Source: Tessaracoccus bendigoensis DSM 12906
GTDB lineage: Bacteria > Actinomycetota > Actinomycetes > Propionibacteriales > Propionibacteriaceae
Reading direction: 5' to 3'
NCBI RefSeq assembly: GCF_900141915.1
Contig: NZ_FQZG01000035.1
Location: 1 to 40,483, forward strand
DNA: 40,483 nt
Positions within the stretch are counted from its first letter, which is position 1. Each line of letters begins with the position of its first letter. The notes beneath the pieces were generated by a model, which saw only the letters and a list, made by a program, of their open reading frames with translations, did no database searches and had not been told where the DNA came from. Positions 8,222-14,879 of the stretch are shown here, piece by piece. A program made the translations under genes and the position numbers.

Positions 8222-8493
8222 GGTTGTTGCCTCCTAGGGCGGTTGTTGGGTCGAGGTGTTCGGTCGACGCCTCCCCAGACGCCGTGGCGCTCGTGAGCAC
8301 CGGCGGCGCGGCAGGCGTCAAGGACGGGGCAGGACGGGCACCAGGCGGCCGCCGTGGCGCGGTCGTCGGGGTCCTCGGAGATCGGCAGGGTCGAGCCGTG
8401 GCAGGGCACCGGGCGCCCGTCGGCGGTCAGCTCTCGGAGCTGCTCAGCGAGCAGGCGATGGGCGGCCAGAGCGGCCGGGCTGAGGCGGCTCAC
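8218..8493 (-). CDS. WhiB-like small iron-sulfur regulator-type protein
   Basis: A protein of about 91 residues with PCHG, then CPSCPVLDACRAAG and a GVWGG turn followed by a basic Arg/Pro tail. Four cysteines in the C...CxxC...C order plus GVWGG is the signature of WhiB-like [4Fe-4S] transcription factors, which are frequent in actinobacterial phages. GTG 8493 is used because it overlaps the previous stop by four bases (GTGA); a longer frame upstream reads through the preceding gene in another frame. The protein may control the element or host genes; no target site is known. Confidence 0.75.
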   Translation of the reverse strand: MSRLSPAALAAHRLLAEQLRELTADGRPVPCHGSTLPISEDPDDRATAAAWCPSCPVLDACRAAGAHERHGVWGGVDRTPRPNNRPRRQQP

Positions 8494-8675
8494 CGGGTCA
8501 CCCCCGCCAACCACGGGCAGGTGGGATCGTGAGCCACGGTCACGACGTAGACTCCCGTCTCTGGGTCCCGGCCGTGAATGGTTGCCTCGGCGCGGCAGTC
8601 GTTGCACCCGCCCGGCACGGTGCGGCCTTCCAGCGCGTCGAGGCCGGGGTTCTGGCGGGCCTTGCGGCGGCTCAC
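8490..8675 (-). CDS. Small zinc-finger-like protein
   Basis: A protein of about 61 residues with CNDCRAEA near the middle and a C-terminal HDPTCPW, a CxxC...H...C arrangement typical of small treble-clef or zinc-ribbon proteins of actinophages. GTG 8675 overlaps the stop of the ATPase gene by four bases; ATG 8690 is an alternative. Function is unknown. Confidence 0.6.
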   Translation of the reverse strand: MSRRKARQNPGLDALEGRTVPGGCNDCRAEATIHGRDPETGVYVVTVAHDPTCPWLAGVTR

Positions 8676-9958
8676 CGTCCGGCCTCGCATCCGGGGTGGG
8701 TGTGGAGTCCGTCGGCCGTGAGGGCGGGGTCTATGGGCTCAGAGCAGGTCTGGCACTTCTCGGTAGGTTCGTCTTCCAACGTCCCGAACCTGAACCTCCC
8801 CTCTATAGAGGGAGGTTCGGTAGGTTCGGAGGGTACCGGTTCGGCAGGTTTCGGTAGGTTCGGCACCTTCGAGGGATTCAACCGGTAGAGCTTGCCACCA
8901 CCTCGGCCGGAACGGGTCTCTTGGAGCACGTCCCCGGCTTCAACGAGGGCCGTTCGGGCGGCAGTGAACGCGGCATCCTTCCGGCCGGCCAGCTCGCTGA
9001 GCTCCTTCCCGCTCAACCCCTCGGTGTGTTCGGTGAGGAGGTCGAGAATCTGGCGGCGTCCTTCGTCGCGCTGGCGCTGAACCGCTGCCTGTCGGCGTCC
9101 TCCTTCGAGGTAGGTCAGGTGTCGCGTGTCGGGGTCGAACGTCAACTCCCCTTCGTCGAGGTCGACGTCTCGGCCCTCGGCGCGGAAGTACCGGCGGCGG
9201 TTGCCGTCGTCTCCCTCGGGGTCGCGTGTCATGGTCCAAATGGCGTCGGGCCAGTCCTCCAGTGCCGACGAGCCGCGGGTGCGCTCCCCGTTCCAGCCGG
9301 CGTGAGCAGTCAGCAGCAGATCCCGGGCTCCCACCTCGGAGCGCACGAACAGGTCGAGATCCGTGAGCCATCGGGACACCTCCCCGGCGTTGTTCTGCTC
9401 GGCGCCGTTGAACGCCCGGCCAAACGGGTCGACAATCACCGACTCGACACCACGGGCGCGCAGCATGGCGGCCAGTCGCGCCCGGTCGTCTTCGTGGTGA
9501 AGGGGGTTGCGTCGGCCTCGGAGGTTCACCAGGTGGCACCGGTCGCGCGGCACCCCCACGTCGTCAAACCAGCGGGCGAGCTGGGCGCCTGACACCTCGT
9601 AGTTGAGCACGGCCACATCACCGTCGAGGGGTCGAACATCGAACCGGCCTAGGAACGGCTCACCGGTCAGCAGCGCCCGCCCGTAGTTGCCGCTCATCGT
9701 CGTCTTGCCCGTCTTGCGCTGGGCTACCAACAGGATGCTGGCATCCGATGGCGCGAGCTCTTCGATCCGCATGGGCGGCTGAGCCGGGCGCGCCAGAATC
9801 TCGGCCAGGGTCCCGGCGTCGAACGGGTCCTCCGGTCCCCGGTTCTCGGCCGCGAAGATCCGCCGGGCCTCGGCCGCGATCCGCAACCGGCGCACCTCCC
9901 GGTCAATGTCGAACGCGTCGACGGGCTCGTGGTCGTTGGTGTCGAGGTACTCACTCAC
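8672..9958 (-). CDS. RecA-fold ATPase, RepA/AAA_25-like, with C-terminal winged helix
   Basis: A 428-residue ATPase. Walker A is QRKTGKTT (K85); Walker B is SVIVDPFGRAF (D177); a sensor-like LLLTAHAGWNGERTRGSSALEDWPD region follows, as in hexameric RepA/DnaB-like and AAA_25 proteins of plasmids and phages. A C-terminal winged-helix-like region (about residues 305-365) and a small CQTCSEPI...HTHPGC zinc motif (about 398-424) are added. It probably remodels or unwinds DNA for element replication; no separate primase is visible. GTG 9958 overlaps the stop of the preceding gene by four bases. Confidence 0.8.
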   Translation of the reverse strand: MSEYLDTNDHEPVDAFDIDREVRRLRIAAEARRIFAAENRGPEDPFDAGTLAEILARPAQPPMRIEELAPSDASILLVAQRKTGKTTMSGNYGRALLTGEPFLGRFDVRPLDGDVAVLNYEVSGAQLARWFDDVGVPRDRCHLVNLRGRRNPLHHEDDRARLAAMLRARGVESVIVDPFGRAFNGAEQNNAGEVSRWLTDLDLFVRSEVGARDLLLTAHAGWNGERTRGSSALEDWPDAIWTMTRDPEGDDGNRRRYFRAEGRDVDLDEGELTFDPDTRHLTYLEGGRRQAAVQRQRDEGRRQILDLLTEHTEGLSGKELSELAGRKDAAFTAARTALVEAGDVLQETRSGRGGGKLYRLNPSKVPNLPKPAEPVPSEPTEPPSIEGRFRFGTLEDEPTEKCQTCSEPIDPALTADGLHTHPGCEAGR

Positions 9959-10359
9959 CGGGGATCACCCCCGATGATGGCGACGACGAGCGCGGCCAGG
10001 TCCTCCCCGATCGCGTTGGGATAGCGGCGCAGCAGCTCGGCGTGTTCGCGGCAGGCGGCGGCCTGCTCGGTGAGCCGTGCATACCGCTCTGCCAGGTCCT
10101 CGCGGGTGGCCTGCCCGTGGAAGTCCCCGGGCTTTGGGCGCGCGTTCTCGAGGTCCTCGGCGCGCTTGTCCCAGATGCAGGGCAAGGCGTCGGCAATGGC
10201 GTCCTCGAACATGCGGACGGCGAACTGAGAGACGCTATCGACGACGGCAGGCGCCAAGCGAACGGCGCCGTTGTCGCGTAGACTGTGGGTGTCGCCAGCA
10301 AACGACTTGTGAGCCGCCTCGGGTCCCCACCCGGGGCGCTCTTGCGTTATGGCGGTCAC
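9955..10359 (-). CDS. Hypothetical protein between Xis-like gene and ATPase
   Basis: A 134-residue protein with no recognised family. The C-terminal two-thirds is helical with regularly placed acidic and basic residues (LAERYARLTEQAAACREHAELL). GTG 10359 overlaps the Xis-like stop by four bases and its own stop overlaps the ATPase start, so it is translationally coupled to both. The position suggests a replication accessory role; this is inference. Confidence 0.6.
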   Translation of the reverse strand: MTAITQERPGWGPEAAHKSFAGDTHSLRDNGAVRLAPAVVDSVSQFAVRMFEDAIADALPCIWDKRAEDLENARPKPGDFHGQATREDLAERYARLTEQAAACREHAELLRRYPNAIGEDLAALVVAIIGGDPR

Positions 10360-10589
10360 CGCCGGCGGCCCGTGCCGGTGGTGCGGGCGTTGGGCATGGC
10401 CTTGGACTCGGCCCACGCGTCGAGCTCGGTGACCTTCACGCGGAGGGCCTTGCCGAATCGGTAGCCGGTCAGCTCTCCGTTGGCCATGGCGCGGCGCAAT
10501 GTGCGCTCGCATAGGCTCACCCGTTCGGCGGCTGGTGCAAGGGGTACCCAAACGGGCGTCGGGGGATGGGTTGGCTCTGTTGCGGCCAC
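10356..10589 (-). CDS. Excisionase-like helix-turn-helix protein
   Basis: A protein of about 77 residues with a MerR/Xis-type winged helix: VPLAPAAERVSLCERTLRRAMANGEL followed by the wing YRFGKALRVKVTELDAWAESK. The GELTGYRFGKALRV turn is typical of excisionase and phage helix-turn-helix proteins. GTG 10589 has GAAGGGA just upstream; an in-frame ATG at 10625 falls within the hairpin that seems to terminate the integrase transcript. It starts the main operon and probably directs excision with the integrase, and may autoregulate. Confidence 0.7.
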   Translation of the reverse strand: MAATEPTHPPTPVWVPLAPAAERVSLCERTLRRAMANGELTGYRFGKALRVKVTELDAWAESKAMPNARTTGTGRRR

Positions 10590-10602
10590 TGTGAATCCCT
10601 TC

Positions 10603-10659
10603 GGAAAACACAGAACCGAGCGCACGACGAACTCATCTTGGGTTCGTGTGCTGCTCGGT
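10603..10659 (-). terminator. Hairpin terminating the integrase transcript
   Basis: An imperfect stem joins ACCGAGCGCACGA (from 10615) with its complement ending at 10659 (GCTCGGT). On the minus strand it is followed by TCTGTGTTTTCC. It lies between integrase and the Xis-like gene, so it would separate the two transcription units. Confidence 0.5.
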
Positions 10660-10672
10660 TTCCCATGCGGGG

Positions 10673-10692
10673 CTGCCGGATTGCTCCGGCAG
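10673..10692. repeat. Short perfect hairpin upstream of the element operon
   Basis: CTGCCGGA (10673-10680) pairs perfectly with TCCGGCAG (10685-10692) over a TTGC loop. It lies in the 276-base gap between integrase and the Xis-like gene. It could be an operator or part of a terminator; the rest of that gap shows nothing further. Confidence 0.35.
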
Positions 10693-10865
10693 TCAGGCCG
10701 TTAACCCTGCTCTAGTGGGCTCGCTCTTTCGTAGATGTTGGGGCTGGCGCCGTGCGGCCCCTCGTCCCAACTCGTCCCATACCCTCAGGCTAGCTGCTGG
10801 TCCTTCAATTGTGCTTCGATTGAATCACAACCATGTCATTCAAGTCAAATCCAGACCGGATAGGT

Positions 10866-12065
10866 CTAGTGCGCGCCGTTCGCCAGGTCCGACAGCCTGC
10901 GGGCAATCTCGGCGTCACGGTCGTCTGAGGCGTGCTGATATCGGATGGCGGCGCCCACGGTCGAGTGGCCTAGGCGGTTCATCAGCTCGGCCAGGGTGGC
11001 ACCGCTGCGGGCGGCCATCGTCGCGCCGGTGTGGCGCAGATCGTGGAAACGTAGATCCGGGCGGCCGGCGATGTTGCGGGCCCGCTTGAACACCTTGTAC
11101 ATGCTCCCGTGATGCAGGTGGGCGCCCTCGGTGTTGGGGAACAGCAGCCCGTCGGGGCCCGGCTGGGCGTAGGTGTCGAGGTGGTGGCGCAGCATCGGCA
11201 GCAGGTGCGGCGGTATCGCCACGTCACGCACCCCGGCTTCACTCTTGGGGGTGCCGACGACGGGGGTGCTCGCGTTCGGCCAGGTCACCGCGCGCCGTAC
11301 CCGGACCACGCCGGCGGCGTCGGTCAGCTCAAGATCCTTGCGGCGCAGCTCGGTCAGCTCACCGAAGCGGAGCGCGCACCATGCCGCCATCATCACAAGG
11401 GCCCGGTACCGCTCGGGCAGGGCCAGCGTCAGCGCTTCCAACTCGGCCAGCGTCGCAGGGCGGATGGCCTTCTGGCGCTTCGAGGTCGACGCGCCCCGGA
11501 TGCGGCAGGGGTTCATGCCTATCAGCTCGTCGTGCGCGGCCGTGGCGAACAACGTCCGGAGCATCGAATAGAGGTGCGCCCGGGCGGAGCGCTTGGAGGG
11601 GTCGAGGGTCTGGTACCACGTCTTGATATCGGCGCTGGTGATCTCGCGGAGCTGGGCATCCCCGAAGTACTCCACCAGGGTGGCCAGCAACTTGGCGTAC
11701 TCGGCGCGCGTGCGGGGCTTCAGCTCACGCTCACGTAGCCATGTCGCGGAGTACTCCCGGAAGCTCAGCGGCTCAGGCTCGGCGGGCGCGGCGGGCTTCC
11801 AGCGGTATTCGAGCAGCTCGGCGTGCCGCATGTCGAGCCAGGCGCCGGCGTCGCCCTTGTTGTCGAACGTCACCGGGGCTAGGTGCCGGGCGCCGTCCTT
11901 GCCGACGTAGCTAGCTTGGTACCGGCCAGAGCGGAGCTTCATCACCTTCCCGAATGAGCGACGCTGGCGGGTCGTCTCGGCCGGGGCGGGGGAGGGGAGC
12001 GGGGCTGGGGCCCCAAGGTGGGACACCTCGCGGAGTGGAACGACGTTGCTTGCAGCTCTGGCCAT
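10866..12065 (-). CDS. int: Tyrosine-type site-specific integrase
   Basis: An integrase of about 399 residues. An N-terminal arm-binding region (MKLRSGRYQASYVGKDGARH) precedes the SAM-like core-binding domain and the catalytic domain. Catalytic residues counted from the ATG at 12065: R233 in ALRFGEL, K274 in GTPKSEAG, H341 and R344 in HDLRHT, H367 in LGHS and nucleophile Y376 in RYQH. The gene ends 1.2 kb from attR and reads away from it, the usual arrangement. ATG 12065 is preferred over TTG 12080. It should recombine the tRNA-Pro 3' end with the element's circular form. Confidence 0.95.
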   Translation of the reverse strand: MARAASNVVPLREVSHLGAPAPLPSPAPAETTRQRRSFGKVMKLRSGRYQASYVGKDGARHLAPVTFDNKGDAGAWLDMRHAELLEYRWKPAAPAEPEPLSFREYSATWLRERELKPRTRAEYAKLLATLVEYFGDAQLREITSADIKTWYQTLDPSKRSARAHLYSMLRTLFATAAHDELIGMNPCRIRGASTSKRQKAIRPATLAELEALTLALPERYRALVMMAAWCALRFGELTELRRKDLELTDAAGVVRVRRAVTWPNASTPVVGTPKSEAGVRDVAIPPHLLPMLRHHLDTYAQPGPDGLLFPNTEGAHLHHGSMYKVFKRARNIAGRPDLRFHDLRHTGATMAARSGATLAELMNRLGHSTVGAAIRYQHASDDRDAEIARRLSDLANGAH

Positions 12066-12088
12066 GGGTGGGCTACCCAACTCTCTGT

Positions 12089-12168
12089 CAGTCCGGATCT
12101 TGCATCCTTATTGCATCCTAAGGAATGTGAGCTACAGTGTATATCAGTCCGGATGAGTCAAGGATGCG
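12089..12168 (+). promoter_or_regulatory. Candidate integrase/Xis sites and int promoter region, right end
   Basis: TGCATCCT occurs at 12101-12108 and 12112-12119 and a near-inverse AGGATGCG at 12161-12168, matching the octamers at the left end. CAGTCCGGAT is repeated at 12089-12098 and 12145-12154. Their place between int and attR suggests arm-type and excisionase sites. The remaining sequence to 12252 shows nothing further. Confidence 0.5.
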
Positions 12169-12252
12169 AGCGCCGACAGTGACGCGACACACCTAGTCAA
12201 ACGGGCATCACACCTAGATAGCGGCGTAATGGCCAGGGGTGACGCTGGAAGA

Positions 12253-12273
12253 TTCAAATCCTGTCAGCCCGAC
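12253..12273 (+). repeat. attR core
   Basis: The same 21 bases as at 5675-5695; one of the next few upstream bases differs (AGA here, AGG in the tRNA). It is immediately followed by the terminator that would originally have served tRNA-Pro. Confidence 0.92.
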
Positions 12274-12280
12274 CAATAGA

Positions 12281-12320
12281 AGGCCTTGTCAGACCGATAA
12301 CCGGTCTGACAAGGCCTTTT
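12281..12320 (+). terminator. Displaced tRNA-Pro terminator
   Basis: AGGCCTTGTCAGACCG (12281-12296) pairs perfectly over 16 bases with 12302-12317, followed by TTT. In the uninserted chromosome it would lie just after tRNA-Pro. The element now separates it from the tRNA by about 6.6 kb. Confidence 0.85.
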
Positions 12321-12467
12321 CCCACGCCAAATTCATTAGAATCGCCTCGTTGCGACGACATCGAGGTGACTGGAACGCCCTCGCGACAGCCGCGAACCGC
12401 TCGTGGAAGCCTGGTGCCCCCGCATCCGCGTCCCCAACAAGCGGAACGTACCTTAAGGACTTGAGAT
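12321..12467. other. Intergenic sequence without a recognised gene
   Basis: Open frames exist on both strands but none has a ribosome site or a recognisable motif. It leads into the palindrome at 12468. Together with 12511-12622 it forms a gene-free stretch between attR and the MDMPI-fold gene. Confidence 0.4.
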
Positions 12468-12510
12468 CCCGGTGTTGGTTCACCGGTGAACCAACACCGG
12501 GTACTTAAGC
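12468..12510. repeat. Perfect 34-bp palindrome, copy A of a dispersed repeat
   Basis: 12468-12501 is a perfect palindrome centred on CACCGGTG (arms CCCGGTGTTGGTT...), followed by TACTTAAGC. A related copy in the same orientation is at 14578-14620 and shares GTTGGTTCACCGGTG and the CGGGTA-TTAAGC tail. No T-run follows. It could be the end of a decayed insertion sequence or an extragenic palindromic repeat. Confidence 0.7.
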
Positions 12511-12622
12511 GGCTCTTCGCAACTGAGCTCGATATTTCGTTTCGCCCCCTACGACCGTCCGGCACTGGCGCTGGGCGGCGCGTCGGCGATCGCTGTCCTA
12601 GTCGTGAACGCCTTGGTGTGGG

Positions 12623-13306
12623 TCAAGCGGGTTTGTGGGATGCCGCGCGGAGGGTTTGGGCGCCTTCGCCGGCGAGCTGGTCGAGGGCGGCGGTGCGTCC
12701 GGTGAGCAGCAGCAGGAGGGCGCCGATGGGGCCCAAGACCTCCGGGCCGTCGCCGCGGTTCCAGTCGGTGTCGGTGGCGGTGAGGTGGTAGCCGTCCAGG
12801 GGCAGCCGGCGGAACACCATGGATAGCCGACTGCGGCGGGTGTCCCAGCGGCGGGTTGCGGCGGTCGCGCTCGCGGCGGGGGACATCTCGAGTTTGAGAT
12901 GGAGGGGCAGGGCGATGTCCTGGCTGTGGACCAGGATGTCGGTCAGCGTCTCCAGCGGGGTGACGAACGCGTTGTGTCGCCGCGACCCGGTCGTGGCCTT
13001 GATCCGGGCGATGATCTCCTCGGTTGGGAGCCGCGACTGGATCAGCGCCGACTCGTGGATCACCCGGTTCAGGGTCGGGTGCCGCAGCATGCTCGGGTGG
13101 TGGGCGATGAAGGCCGCCACGTCACGGATTCTCTGCTGTTGCAGCGTCAGGTGGGCGGCAACGTGCCGAACCGTCCAGCCCTGACACAGCGACGGGTGGT
13201 CCCACTGTTGTTTGGTGAGCTTCCCCAGCAGGTCAACCGTCCGCGTTCGCTGGTCGTCGATGCCGGCCCAGAGGGCATCCATCTCGGTTGATGTAATGGT
13301 GATCAT
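12623..13306 (-). CDS. Maleylpyruvate isomerase/DinB-fold protein (mycothiol-dependent family)
   Basis: A protein of about 227 residues of the maleylpyruvate isomerase/DinB four-helix family, in which actinobacterial members often use mycothiol. Seen: the N-terminal helix MDALWAGIDDQRTRTVDLL, the SLCQGWTVRHVAAHLTLQQ segment with the metal-ligand histidine region (about residues 39-57), and a second His-containing helix LTDILVHSQDIALPL (about 120-134). ATG 13306 is clear: AAGGAGG lies five bases upstream, right after the stop of the Rv2466c-like gene, so the two are co-translated. The reaction is unknown; isomerisation or thiol transfer on a xenobiotic is the family expectation. Confidence 0.8.
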   Translation of the reverse strand: MITITSTEMDALWAGIDDQRTRTVDLLGKLTKQQWDHPSLCQGWTVRHVAAHLTLQQQRIRDVAAFIAHHPSMLRHPTLNRVIHESALIQSRLPTEEIIARIKATTGSRRHNAFVTPLETLTDILVHSQDIALPLHLKLEMSPAASATAATRRWDTRRSRLSMVFRRLPLDGYHLTATDTDWNRGDGPEVLGPIGALLLLLTGRTAALDQLAGEGAQTLRAASHKPA

Positions 13307-13317
13307 CTGATCCTCCT

Positions 13318-13950
13318 TCAGGTGAAGATTGGTGGGTGCACGCGGGTTCGCTTGAGCTCGAAGAATTCCGGATAGCCAGCGAGTAGCCACGCCCCGTCGA
13401 AGACACGGACGGCGTCGTCCCCGCGGGGTATGGCATTCAGGACGGGGCCGAAGAACGCGGCGCCGTTCATGTGGATGACCGGGGTTCCAACTTCACCCCC
13501 GACTGGGGCGACGCCTGCCTCGTGACTCAATCGGAGGGCCTCGTCGTGCTCGTCTGACTCCATGGCGTCCTCCAGGTCCACCGCAAGGCCTGCCTTGGGA
13601 AGCGCCGCGCGGATCGCCTCGCGGTATTCGGACGCGGTGGGGTGCCGCCACCGGTCGAAGACCAGTTCCCCGAACGCGGTATAGAAGCCGTCGAGGACCT
13701 CCTCCCCGAACCTCGTCGCCGCAGCGGTCGCCACCCTGGACGGCCCTCGGGAGGCATCCACGACCCGGCGGTACGCAGCGGTGATGTCAGTGCGGTGTCT
13801 GTTGAGTAGGTAGAGGCTCATCACATGCAGGCGAACATGCAGCGGTCTGCGCGCCTCGACCTCCCGGAGCCAGCGTGACGCAGTCCACGAGTAGGGGCAC
13901 ACGGGGTCGAACCACAAGTCGACGACCGTCGCGTCGCAAGTCGCGGTCAT
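13318..13950 (-). CDS. Rv2466c-like DsbA-fold protein (mycothiol-dependent nitroreductase family)
   Basis: A 210-residue DsbA/thioredoxin-fold protein closely resembling mycobacterial Rv2466c, a mycothiol-dependent nitroreductase. Seen: WFDPVCPYSW (C18...S21), LHVMSLYLLN (about residues 41-50), GTPVIHMNGAAFFGPVL with the cis-Pro loop, IPRGDDAVRVFDG and a C-terminal YPEFFELKRTR. The second active-site cysteine of the CPxC motif is replaced by serine, so only a monothiol mechanism is possible. It starts at ATG 13950 with GAGGAG upstream, divergent from the MarR gene, and is followed 12 bases later by the MDMPI-fold gene. Confidence 0.88.
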   Translation of the reverse strand: MTATCDATVVDLWFDPVCPYSWTASRWLREVEARRPLHVRLHVMSLYLLNRHRTDITAAYRRVVDASRGPSRVATAAATRFGEEVLDGFYTAFGELVFDRWRHPTASEYREAIRAALPKAGLAVDLEDAMESDEHDEALRLSHEAGVAPVGGEVGTPVIHMNGAAFFGPVLNAIPRGDDAVRVFDGAWLLAGYPEFFELKRTRVHPPIFT

Positions 13951-13982
13951 GGCATCTCCTCATCTCACTAGGATGGTCCTAT

Positions 13983-14005
13983 CATCGAACCATTATAGTT
14001 CGATG
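13983..14005. promoter_or_regulatory. Candidate MarR operator in the divergent promoter
   Basis: CATCGAAC (13983-13990) and GTTCGATG (13998-14005) form a perfect inverted repeat with a 7-base AT-rich spacer. The spacer contains TATAAT on the minus strand, a likely -10 box for the detoxification operon, and TATAGT on the plus strand facing the MarR gene. Binding here would block both promoters. Confidence 0.65.
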
Positions 14006-14031
14006 TAGGGACTTTATGAAGGGGTGGTCTG

Positions 14032-14466
14032 ATGAGTCGGGAACTGCCGACCAGCCTGCTGATGTTCATCGCCTCGCGTGCAGCCGCTGGCCGGATCTTC
14101 ACGGTGGTCCGGGAGGCTGGCTTCGATGACGTCACGATGGCCCAAAGCCGGTTGATGATGGGCATCGATGCCGACGGCACCCGACTCAGCGTTCTTGCCG
14201 AACGTGCCCAGATCGCCAAGCAGACGGCCACCGCACTGATCGACAGGCTGGAACGGGCCGGCTACGTCGAGCGCGTGCCCGACCCCACCGATGGCAGGGC
14301 ACGCCTGGTCCGCATGACGGCCCGCGCCGAGGCCGCCCTCCCGATCGCACGCGACGAAGAGGAGCGCATTGAGGCCGAGTGGCGGGCCCACCTCGGCCCG
14401 GATCTGATGGACCAACTCCGCACGGCCCTTACCTCACTACGAGAAATCACTGACCCGCACGGATAG
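14032..14466 (+). CDS. MarR-family transcriptional regulator
   Basis: A 144-residue MarR protein. The winged helix spans LSVLAERAQIAKQTATALIDRLERAGYVERVPDPTDGRARLVRMT, with the recognition helix QTATALIDRLERAGY and the wing DPTDGRARLV. Flanking helices would form the dimer. ATG 14032 has GAAGGGG eight bases upstream. It is divergent from the mycothiol-linked operon and a perfect palindrome sits between them, so it most likely represses that operon and itself until a ligand or oxidant releases it. There is no single conserved N-terminal cysteine of the OhrR type. Confidence 0.92.
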   Translation: MSRELPTSLLMFIASRAAAGRIFTVVREAGFDDVTMAQSRLMMGIDADGTRLSVLAERAQIAKQTATALIDRLERAGYVERVPDPTDGRARLVRMTARAEAALPIARDEEERIEAEWRAHLGPDLMDQLRTALTSLREITDPHG

Positions 14467-14577
14467 CCAAGATGCTCGGCGAACGTCGCTTCACGAGCGA
14501 CGTCGGCGTTGGCCGGGTGAGTGGTCGCCGCCCGAACTCGTGCTGACTGATCAAGCGTCTGCGGACCATCCTAGGAA

Positions 14578-14620
14578 CCGGTTGTTGGTTCACCGGTGGG
14601 CCAACAACGGGTAGTTAAGC
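14578..14620. repeat. Palindrome, copy B of the dispersed repeat
   Basis: An imperfect palindrome centred on CACCGGTG (GTTGTTGGTT / GGCCAACAAC) followed by GTAGTTAAGC. Compared with copy A at 12468 it shares the core and tail with a few substitutions, in the same orientation. The interval from 14467 holds nothing else. Confidence 0.65.
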
Positions 14621-14842
14621 CACTTGTCAAGCCCACATCTTGGAGCCGCAGGGCCCGCAGCGACCAGCTCGCCGCATCCGCACCGGGCGTGTTCGCCATG
14701 GCAACCTTCTACCTGCGGGTCCGGTCTTTGGATCTCGCAGGAGCGGGTTTGGTCAGAGGCTCCCCAGGTGTTTGCCTGCCTCACGGATACTCAGCGGTGC
14801 CAGCCGCTCCCGGTGTCGCCCGACGAAGGCGCGCACCCACCC
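14621..14842. other. Sequence between palindrome B and the Tn3 element
   Basis: No identifiable gene. On the minus strand a frame that would be cut by the transposon end runs WVRAFVGRHRERLAPLSI and stops at 14755; it may be the C-terminal scrap of a truncated gene but the family is not recognisable. Confidence 0.3.
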
Positions 14843-14879
14843 GGGGGTGTTGGTAACGCTGCTGTCACCAGCCCCAATG
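14843..14879 (+). repeat. Left terminal inverted repeat of the Tn3 element
   Basis: 37 bases starting GGGGGTGTTGGTAACG and ending CCAGCCCCAATG, identical to the reverse complement of 21043-21079 except for C instead of G at the seventeenth base. Confidence 0.95.

Noticed and set aside
8672-8888. Repeated GGTTCGGTAGGTTCGG-like motifs
   Set aside because: They code for the Pro/Thr/Glu-rich linker of the ATPase on the minus strand (EPVPSEPTEPPS), so protein-level repetition explains them.
12501-12540. Sequence GGCTCTTCGCAACTGAGCTC after palindrome A looks like an ISL3-type terminal repeat
   Set aside because: No transposase gene and no matching opposite end; copy B of the repeat is not followed by the same sequence.
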